This document shows, piece after piece, positions 9,378 to 16,438 of a stretch of DNA of 40,545 nt. Numbering within the stretch: position 1 is the stretch's first letter; each line of letters opens with the position of its first letter. Location: NCBI GenBank assembly GCA_021806685.1, contig JAJZQU010000003.1, positions 1 to 40,545 of the forward strand, given 5' to 3'. Position numbers and translations under genes: made by a program. Origin of the DNA: a bacterium (lineage in GTDB: Bacteria; Patescibacteriota; Patescibacteriia; 2-12-FULL-60-25). The notes beneath the pieces are model-generated. The model saw nothing but the letters and a program-made list of their open reading frames with translations, was not told where the DNA came from and did no database searches.

Positions 9378-9401
9378 GTGCAGCGCGCCGTCCAAGCCAC
9401 T

Positions 9402-9423
9402 GTCCTTCGACGAAGCTCAGGAC
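9402..9423. repeat. Short imperfect palindrome just outside the TR
   Basis: gtccttcgacgaagctcaggac; on the minus strand folds as GTC..CTTCG-T-CGAAGGAC, upstream of the TR. Confidence 0.5.
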
Positions 9424-9681
9424 TGTATTTTATGCGTGATCGTAAATCACAAAGCGCGTTACACCAAGTATTTCTATTTTTATGACAATCTGCACATCCT
9501 CCATGAAAAGCTATGGCCGTTCATGCTCTCAACGTACATTTGCCGGTCAGGTCTCGAATAGCCGTAGCCGTTTCGATGTAACCAAACTAAGGATAGTATA
9601 ACAAATTAATCATTTTATATTAAGAGAGGCCCTACTAGCGCAAGCTATACAAACCACGGACATTTAAGTAATATATAGGCC

Positions 9682-10845
9682 ATGTTAATCGTACTTATTT
9701 TCTTATTGGTCCTGTCCGTTTTGGTGCTTATCCACGAATTCGGCCATTTTGTGGCAGCCAGGATTTTTGGCGTTAAAGCTGACGAATTTGGTTATGGTTT
9801 TCCGCCCCGGCTGGTTGGGATTGTTAAGGACAAGGGTAAGTGGCGCAAAGTCAGCGGCAAAGACGAAAAAGAATACCAGAACACAATTTGGTCGTTGAAC
9901 TGGTTGCCTTTGGGCGGCTTTGTACGGATCAAAGGTGAAAACGGTGAAGAAGAGACGATCAAAGATAAGGATGCTTTCCATTCCAAGCCCATTTGGCAGC
10001 GCATCATCATTTTGGCAGCCGGCGTGACAATGAATTGGCTATTGGCCTTTGTGCTTTTTGCCAGCATTTTTTCGATCGGGGCAACTGCCATCTTGGAAGG
10101 TGTGCCGGCTGACGCCAAAATTGAAAACAGGGAAGTCAGGATCACAAACATCATGGTTGATAGCCCTGCTGCCAAGGCTGGTCTATTGCCGGGTGACAGG
10201 GTCCTTTCCGTAGCTGGCGTTGTGCCCGAGACTTTTGAGAAGGCACGCGAGGCCATAGCTGCCCAGAACGACAAGGCTTTTGAAGTGCAGATTGAACGGG
10301 ACGGGCAAAAGAAAAGCCTTAGCGTGAGCCCAATCTATATTGAAGAAATAAAAAAATTCGGCATTGGAGTCGGTTTAGCTGACGTCGGCAGGGTCAGATT
10401 CCGTTTTGACCGAGCCCTGTTCTATGCCGGCGAGACAGTTGCTGGCTACACGCGCGATGTGATTGTCAGTTTTGGCACCTTAATTAGGGATATTGTTTTC
10501 TTGCGTCACGTGGAACAAGATGTGGCTGGCCCGATTGGCATTGCTGTCATTACCGGCCAGGTGGCTAAGCAGGGTATTGTGCCGCTTTTGCAGTTTGCAG
10601 CCATCCTCTCCATAAATTTGGCGGTCGTGAATTTCCTGCCCATCCCGGCTTTGGATGGCGGTCGTGTGCTCTTCCTTGTCATCGAGAAGATCAGGCGCAA
10701 AGCCGTAGCCCGCAAAGTGGAAGCCAGGATTCACCAAATCGCTTTCCTTTCACTTATCATCCTGATCTTGCTCGTCACCATTCGCGATATTGGCAAGTAC
10801 GGTGGCGTTATCTGGGGAGGGATTAAGGGATTGGTAGGAATGTAA
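9682..10845 (+). CDS. rseP: RIP metalloprotease RseP (site-2 protease, M50) with PDZ domain
   Basis: HEFGHFVAARIFGVKADEFGYGFPPR; PDZ-like DSPAAKAGLLPGDRVLSVAG; NFLPIPALDGGRVLF. Confidence 0.95.
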   Translation: MLIVLIFLLVLSVLVLIHEFGHFVAARIFGVKADEFGYGFPPRLVGIVKDKGKWRKVSGKDEKEYQNTIWSLNWLPLGGFVRIKGENGEEETIKDKDAFHSKPIWQRIIILAAGVTMNWLLAFVLFASIFSIGATAILEGVPADAKIENREVRITNIMVDSPAAKAGLLPGDRVLSVAGVVPETFEKAREAIAAQNDKAFEVQIERDGQKKSLSVSPIYIEEIKKFGIGVGLADVGRVRFRFDRALFYAGETVAGYTRDVIVSFGTLIRDIVFLRHVEQDVAGPIGIAVITGQVAKQGIVPLLQFAAILSINLAVVNFLPIPALDGGRVLFLVIEKIRRKAVARKVEARIHQIAFLSLIILILLVTIRDIGKYGGVIWGGIKGLVGM

Positions 10846-10859
10846 AATAATCAAGAATT

Positions 10860-11915
10860 ATGAAAGACCAATTAGAAGCTTTGCGGCTCGAAATCGAGCG
10901 CGATGTCAAAGCAGCCAAGTCACTCGAAGAGCTCGAGCAGATTGAAGTCAAATATTTGGGGCGTAAAGGGCAGCTGACTTCGATGCTGAAGGGTTTGGCC
11001 AACGTGACCGCTGAAGAGCGGCCAATACTTGGAGCCTTGGCCAACCAGATCAAGCAAACCGGCTTGGACCTGCTCGCCAGCAAGCGTGAGTCACTTGCTT
11101 CCAGCCGCTATGATGCAGTAGCAGAAACTGAAAGAGTCGATGTGACTGAGCCTGGCATCCGCCCGCCGGAAGGCCACTTGCACCTCATGACGCATACCAT
11201 CCGCGAGATAACATCTATCTTTGAGAAGATTGGTTTTTATCGCCCGCGTTATCCTGAAATTGATTGGGATTGGTATGCCTTCGAGGCTTTGAACATGCCG
11301 CCTGACCATCCGGCGCGCGATGACTGGGAAACTTTTTTCATGGACGCTCCAATTTCCAAAAAGGGGAAGATGGTCATGACGCCGCATACTTCCAACGGCC
11401 AGATCCACGAACTCCAGCGCCATGAATTCCCGGTGCGCATGATTGATATTGGCAAGAGCTATCGCCGCCAGATCGATGCCACGCATACGCCCATGTTCCA
11501 CCAGTTTGAGGGCTTGTATGTTGACCAGGGCGTCAACCTGACGCATTTGCGCGGCATTTTGGATTATTTTGCTGGGCAATTTTTCGGCAAAGGCCGCATC
11601 TCACGCATTCGTCCGCATCACTTTAGGTTTACAGAACCTTCTTTTGAAGTCGATATCTCATGCGGAGTTTGTGGCGGCACAGGGCTCGTCAATAAACAAA
11701 AGTGTAAAGTTTGCAAACGCGGTTGGTTGGAAATCGGCGGTGCAGGCATGGTCCACCCGAACGTCCTCAAGGCTTGCGGCGTAGATCCCAAAAAATATTC
11801 GGGTTTTGCTTTTGGTTGGGGAGTTGAGCGCGTGGCTATGATGAAAGAGGGCGCCAAAATCGACGACATCCGCATCCTGTATCAGAACGATGTGCGGTTT
11901 TTGAAACAATTCTAA
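10860..11915 (+). CDS. pheS: Phenylalanyl-tRNA synthetase alpha subunit
   Basis: YLGRKGQLT near the N terminus; HPARD, TSNGQIHELQ, GKSYRRQIDATHTPMFHQFEGLYVDQG, FGWGVERVAMMKEG. Confidence 0.97.
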   Translation: MKDQLEALRLEIERDVKAAKSLEELEQIEVKYLGRKGQLTSMLKGLANVTAEERPILGALANQIKQTGLDLLASKRESLASSRYDAVAETERVDVTEPGIRPPEGHLHLMTHTIREITSIFEKIGFYRPRYPEIDWDWYAFEALNMPPDHPARDDWETFFMDAPISKKGKMVMTPHTSNGQIHELQRHEFPVRMIDIGKSYRRQIDATHTPMFHQFEGLYVDQGVNLTHLRGILDYFAGQFFGKGRISRIRPHHFRFTEPSFEVDISCGVCGGTGLVNKQKCKVCKRGWLEIGGAGMVHPNVLKACGVDPKKYSGFAFGWGVERVAMMKEGAKIDDIRILYQNDVRFLKQF

Positions 11916-11916
11916 T

Positions 11917-14394
11917 ATGAACCTCCTTGTATCTTACGATTGGCTAAAGGAATACGTCAGTCTTCCTATAAAGCCCGAAGAATTCGCGGCGCGGATTTCG
12001 CTTTCCGGTCCGGCTGTTGAAAAGATTTTGACGCTCCATTCTGGATTGGATGGAATAGTGGTGGGCAAAGTCCTCAAGCTCGCGCCACATCCGCAAGCGG
12101 ACAAGCTTAAGCTCGTAACAGTTGATATTGGCAAGAAACAGCCGCTGATATTGGTCTGCGGTGGCTCGAACTTATATGACGGCCAAAAAGTTGCGGTCGC
12201 CTTGATTGGCGCTATGGTGCGCTGGCATGGCCAAGGTGATTTGATTGAGCTGCAGGCTGCTGAGATTCGTGGCGTCAAGAGCGAGGGTATGATTTGCGCG
12301 GCCAGTGAGATTGGTTTGGGCGAGGCTTTCCCACATGAAGAGCGCGAGATTTTGGATTTGGGCAAAGAAATCCCTGAAATGAACGTCGAACCAGGCACTC
12401 CGCTGTCAGATGCTTTGGGTGGCAAAGACGACGTGGCCATGGATATCGAAGTTACCAGCAATCGTCCTGATTGCATGGGCATGGTTGGCATGGCTCGCGA
12501 AGCCTCGGCCATCCTCAAACGGCCATTCAAGTGGAAGGAGCCGCAGCTGAATTCCTCCCTACCCTCCCTTAAACAAGGGAGGCGTTCAAAAGCCCCCCTT
12601 AGTAAGGGGGGAAACAAAGGGGGAATTTCTGTTCACATTGATGCCAAGCAGGCTTGTTCTCGTTATATTGGAGTTAGGATTGATGGCGTAAAAGTCCAAA
12701 AGTCACCTTGGTGGCTAAAACGTCGCTTGATGTCGGCCGGTATTCGTCCCATCAACAACCTGGTCGACATTACTAACTACGTGATGCTTGAGACTGGCCA
12801 ACCCATGCACGTTTTTGATGCAGCCAAGCTCAAGGGCCCGGAAATCCGCGTCCGTTTCGCGCGTGCCAATGAAAAGATGCAGGCCTTGGACGGCAAGACT
12901 TACCAGCTCGATGATAAGATTTTGGTGATTGCTGATGCTGAGCGCCCGGTGGCTATTGCCGGTGTTATGGGAGGGGAGCAGACCGGAGCTGACGAAAAGA
13001 CGACCAACATCGTGCTCGAAGCCGCCACTTTTGATCCAGTCATTGTCCGCAAAGGCTCGCGCAAAATTAATTTGCAATCAGATTCACAATTGCGTTTTGA
13101 AAAAGGCTTGTCCCAGATGGCTCCGCCTCCAGCCATGGCGCGGGCTATTAAATTAGTTTTGGAGTTGGCTGGCGGAAAAGTCATGGGCGAACCGGCCGAC
13201 GTTATGTCAACTACCTATAAACCTCTGGTTTATTCTGTCACGACAGATGAGGTAAATGGTCTGATTGGCGTTGAAGTTAAAAAGACTGAAATGATCGACG
13301 TACTGCGCCGCCTCGGTTTTAAAGTTTCAGCTTCCGGTAAGCATATCAAGGCAACTGTGCCATGGTGGCGTGACCATGATATTGAGATGGGACGCGACTT
13401 GGTTGAAGAGATTGCCCGCGTCATTGGTTATGCCAAAATCCCGTCGGTTGTGCCGATAGCTGTTGCGCCGCGCGAAACAGACCAAGTTATCCAATGGGAA
13501 GACCGCCTCAAGGATATTACCAAGGCAGCCGGTTATACTGAGGTCTTCAGTTGGTCGTTTGTTTCCGAAGACATGTTGCGCAAGGCGAGCTATGATCCTA
13601 CGCACCTCTTGCATGTCCAGAACCCGCTTTCCAGCGACTGGTTAGTCATGCGGCCCTCGCTTTTGCCTGGCATGTTGCAGGCTGTGGCTGATAACCAGGA
13701 ACGTGAAAGAGATCTCCATCTTTTTGAGTGTTCAAATATTTTTGTCCGTAAGGATGGCAAGTCAACTGGCCCATGGACCGACCTGCCGGATGAGGTGCCG
13801 GAGTTTGCGCTCATGATCCGTGAAGCCGACAACCTTGAGCCTTGGCGCAAGGCAAAGGGTTTTGTTGAACATCTTTTTGAAGAGTACGGCATCAGCGATG
13901 TTCATTGGAAACGCATTTCACGCGATGCAGTTTGGCACCCTGGCCGCACTGCCCAGGCTTTTAAGGATGACAAGCCTTTGGCCATGGTCGGTGAGATTGG
14001 CCCGCAGATGTCCGAAGCCTTTAAGATTAAGGGCCGGGTCGGTGCGGCTGTGGTTAATATCCGCGAGTTCATGTCTTTTGCCAAAACTTCCAAAACATAT
14101 GTGCCACCCATGCCATATCCAGAGGCTAAGCGCGATTTGGCGTTAGTTGTCGATCGTAATGTTGATTATCGCGAAATGGAATTAGCCATCCTCCGTGCGG
14201 ATGAGCGAATCTTGAAAGTCGAGTGGTTTGATACATACGAAGGCAAGGGGATTGCAGACAATAAAAAATCAGTGGCCATGCACCTGACAATCGGTTCACG
14301 CGAAAAAACCCTCGAAAGCTCTGAGGTTGATGGCGTGCTGGAAGATGCTATTTTGGCTTGTAAGGAAAAGTTTAAAGCTGAAGTGAGGGGATAA
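11917..14394 (+). CDS. pheT: Phenylalanyl-tRNA synthetase beta subunit
   Basis: Starts 2 nt after pheS stop; MNLLVSYDWLKEYV, tRNA-binding domain, DIEVTSNRPDCMGMVGMAREASAI, C-terminal anticodon-binding domain. Confidence 0.97.
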   Translation: MNLLVSYDWLKEYVSLPIKPEEFAARISLSGPAVEKILTLHSGLDGIVVGKVLKLAPHPQADKLKLVTVDIGKKQPLILVCGGSNLYDGQKVAVALIGAMVRWHGQGDLIELQAAEIRGVKSEGMICAASEIGLGEAFPHEEREILDLGKEIPEMNVEPGTPLSDALGGKDDVAMDIEVTSNRPDCMGMVGMAREASAILKRPFKWKEPQLNSSLPSLKQGRRSKAPLSKGGNKGGISVHIDAKQACSRYIGVRIDGVKVQKSPWWLKRRLMSAGIRPINNLVDITNYVMLETGQPMHVFDAAKLKGPEIRVRFARANEKMQALDGKTYQLDDKILVIADAERPVAIAGVMGGEQTGADEKTTNIVLEAATFDPVIVRKGSRKINLQSDSQLRFEKGLSQMAPPPAMARAIKLVLELAGGKVMGEPADVMSTTYKPLVYSVTTDEVNGLIGVEVKKTEMIDVLRRLGFKVSASGKHIKATVPWWRDHDIEMGRDLVEEIARVIGYAKIPSVVPIAVAPRETDQVIQWEDRLKDITKAAGYTEVFSWSFVSEDMLRKASYDPTHLLHVQNPLSSDWLVMRPSLLPGMLQAVADNQERERDLHLFECSNIFVRKDGKSTGPWTDLPDEVPEFALMIREADNLEPWRKAKGFVEHLFEEYGISDVHWKRISRDAVWHPGRTAQAFKDDKPLAMVGEIGPQMSEAFKIKGRVGAAVVNIREFMSFAKTSKTYVPPMPYPEAKRDLALVVDRNVDYREMELAILRADERILKVEWFDTYEGKGIADNKKSVAMHLTIGSREKTLESSEVDGVLEDAILACKEKFKAEVRG
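12550..12627. repeat. 78-bp palindromic repeat element inside pheT, reading frame preserved
   Basis: AATTCC...GGAATT ends around two hairpins, CCCTCCCTTaaacAAGGGAGG and CCCCCCTTagtAAGGGGGG; encodes about SSLPSLKQGRRSKAPLSKGGNKGGI. Confidence 0.8.
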
Positions 14395-14396
14395 AA

Positions 14397-14437
14397 AAGT
14401 AGAGGCGTTGCATTGCAACGCCTCTACTTTTTTACAT
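14397..14437. terminator. Bidirectional rho-independent terminator between pheT and the convergent ferritin-like gene
   Basis: aaaaagtagaggcgttgcattgcaacgcctctactttttt: near-perfect inverted repeat with A/T tracts. Confidence 0.85.
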
Positions 14438-14707
14438 CTCATCCACTTCTTTTTTGCCGGCCGCCAGTTCGCGGACCTGTTCTTTGTCTAGCCCAAGCAA
14501 GAGCACTTGGAATTCACCGACGTGGGTCTTTTCTTCCTTGGCAATTTCCATCAGGACTTTTTTAATTTTAGCTGACTTTGACTTAGCTGCAAATTGCTCG
14601 TAGAGATTTACGGCATCCAGCTCGGCGATGATAGCTGCGCGCAGAATCTCTTTATCAATATTCTGTTGCGGAACTTTGCTTAAATCGATGGGTAGGGAAG
14701 ACATCAT
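14432..14707 (-). CDS. Small ferritin/rubrerythrin-like protein (91 aa)
   Basis: From ATG 14707: MMSSLPIDLSKVPQQNIDKEILRAAIIAELDAVNLYEQFAAKSKSAKIKKVLMEIAKEEKTHVGEFQVLLLGLDKEQ; E and ExxH positions of ferritin-like helices. Confidence 0.75.
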   Translation of the reverse strand: MMSSLPIDLSKVPQQNIDKEILRAAIIAELDAVNLYEQFAAKSKSAKIKKVLMEIAKEEKTHVGEFQVLLLGLDKEQVRELAAGKKEVDEM

Positions 14708-14737
14708 AGTATTTGATGAAGAATTATTAATATTCTT

Positions 14738-14800
14738 GTAACTCGTAACCTGTAACGCCGCGTCCAGGGTCTCGAGTTTCGAGATATAAGTTACATGATA
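14738..14800. repeat. Intergenic TGTAAC/GTTACA inverted-repeat element (copy C)
   Basis: cttgtaactcgtaacctgtaacgccgcgtccagggtctcgagtttcgagatataagttacatgatacacg. Confidence 0.7.
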
Positions 14801-14848
14801 CACGATTCTGTTAATCTTGACATTCCCCGCACGCTTCCACGTCTTCCC

Positions 14849-14879
14849 GCCTGATTCCAAGTGAGCAGGCTATTTTTTT
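14849..14879 (+). terminator. Rho-independent terminator
   Basis: GCCTG attccaagtgag CAGGC taTTTTTTTa. Confidence 0.75.
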
Positions 14880-14954
14880 ATTGACATAGTTGGCGATCTG
14901 ATATAAAAAATCGTTGGTTGTCGAGGTTGTTGTTCTGTCACAATTGGAGGTTCC

Positions 14955-15863
14955 ATGGAAACCAGGAAGATTGCGTTGGCTTGTTTCATCGGCGGAGCGA
15001 TTTGCTCGGCCGTTGCGCTGCTCTTCGCGCCAGCCTTTTGGTGGCTTGGCCTGATCGCTGGCTTTGTCGGCGGCTATCTTGCCTATGATTTCCGCGAAGT
15101 GCTCCGGGCGATTCCCAAGGCCGCACACGAAGTGGGTCGGGTCATCGCCGAAGAATGGCCGGGGGCCAAAAAGTGGCTGGCCAAGCCGCGTCCCATCATC
15201 TACCCGGCTGTGTTTTTGGCAGTTGCCGGGGGCACAGGCTTCTTGGTTTTGGCCCGACGATACGCTTCCGATCAAATCGGACTGGAATTTTTTGCAGTCA
15301 TACCATCGGCTGTGATAGCTACCTTCACGGGCGTGACTTTCTTGGGATTAATTGAAACGGGTGCGGAAGCCGAGGGTTGCTTCTGGATTCCGACGCGGGA
15401 AAACGTATTGGGATGGGCGAATCGGCGTAAATACTATTCTGACATGGGGTATACGGAAAAGCCGTACACCTATGCCAATGCCTACCGCTGGCTGGTGCGA
15501 GGAATTGGCGTCGTGTGCCTCGGAGTCATCAAGTTCCTCTTCCGGGACATGTGGAGGCCAGTGGGGGAGTTCTTTCTTAATGTTTTGATTTACGTAGGCC
15601 TATTCCTCCTCGGTTGTGTGTACTACCCCTGTCTGTTCGGCTGGAAGCTCTTCAGGCTGATCCACTCGCACAAGCGCCTGCTCTGCGCCATCGATAGTGC
15701 GATTGGCGGAGCTATGAGTTACCTCCTGCTCGCCAGGTCAACGCATACGCTGGGAGCGCAAGTCGCACTCGTCATCTTCGGTGGCTTGCTCGGCGCGGGC
15801 TTCGGCGTCCTGAACTGGGAAGTCGTTTCCAAGCGCCTCCTACACGTTGAGTCCAAGAGCTGA
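14955..15863 (+). CDS. Hypothetical multi-pass membrane protein
   Basis: Long ORF with SD (ggagg) before ATG; many hydrophobic segments; no family recognised. Confidence 0.8.
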   Translation: METRKIALACFIGGAICSAVALLFAPAFWWLGLIAGFVGGYLAYDFREVLRAIPKAAHEVGRVIAEEWPGAKKWLAKPRPIIYPAVFLAVAGGTGFLVLARRYASDQIGLEFFAVIPSAVIATFTGVTFLGLIETGAEAEGCFWIPTRENVLGWANRRKYYSDMGYTEKPYTYANAYRWLVRGIGVVCLGVIKFLFRDMWRPVGEFFLNVLIYVGLFLLGCVYYPCLFGWKLFRLIHSHKRLLCAIDSAIGGAMSYLLLARSTHTLGAQVALVIFGGLLGAGFGVLNWEVVSKRLLHVESKS

Positions 15864-15887
15864 CCTCGTCTCGTCGGCTATCTCCTC

Positions 15888-15919
15888 GCCCGAGTCCAAG
15901 TGACCGGGCTATTTTTTTT
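15888..15919 (+). terminator. Rho-independent terminator
   Basis: GCCCG agtccaagtgac CGGGC taTTTTTTTT; near-copy of the 14849 terminator. Confidence 0.8.
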
Positions 15920-15931
15920 AATTTTAGCTCG

Positions 15932-16003
15932 CAACTTGTAACCTGTAACTTGTAACGCCGAATCCGGAGTTTCGAGTTTCGTGTTACAAGTTACACGTGG
16001 TAT
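15932..16003. repeat. Intergenic TGTAAC/GTTACA inverted-repeat element (copy D)
   Basis: ctcgcaacttgtaacctgtaacttgtaacgccgaatccggagtttcgagtttcgtgttacaagttacacg. Confidence 0.75.
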
Positions 16004-16014
16004 ACTATTTGCAT

Positions 16015-16353
16015 ATGGATCTCGCCTCTTCACAAGCTTTTTTCTGGTTAGCCTTCGGCGTCGCTATCTTCGGCGTCGCGGCTTTTATTTGCTGGGTGCT
16101 TTTCGAAGTCGCCCGCATGTTGCGCCAGGGCAACGAAGTAGTGGAGCACACGCGGGAGATTGTAGGCGGCATAGAGGAAGATATTGCCCATGCCAAAGAA
16201 AAACTGGGAGGCGTGCTTGGGTCATTGGCCGGAGTGGCAGCCGCTACCAAAGGCTTGGCTTCATTCGCCAACAGCGTCAAAGAATCACCCAAGGGTCCAA
16301 AGACTTCCAAGAAACGTTTTAATAAACTACTGAACGAAGAGGAGGAAGAATAG
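16015..16353 (+). CDS. Small single-TM protein with amphipathic C-terminal region
   Basis: MDLASSQAFFWLAFGVAIFGVAAFICWVLFEVARMLRQGNEVVEHTREIVGGIEEDI... Confidence 0.65.
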   Translation: MDLASSQAFFWLAFGVAIFGVAAFICWVLFEVARMLRQGNEVVEHTREIVGGIEEDIAHAKEKLGGVLGSLAGVAAATKGLASFANSVKESPKGPKTSKKRFNKLLNEEEEE

Positions 16354-16438
16354 TCAACTTGGCAGCTCGTTGATCGCCAGCTAAGATACTGGCGATTTTA
16401 AATCTGCAGGCCTTGTGCCGTCAGCAGGAATAATGCTT

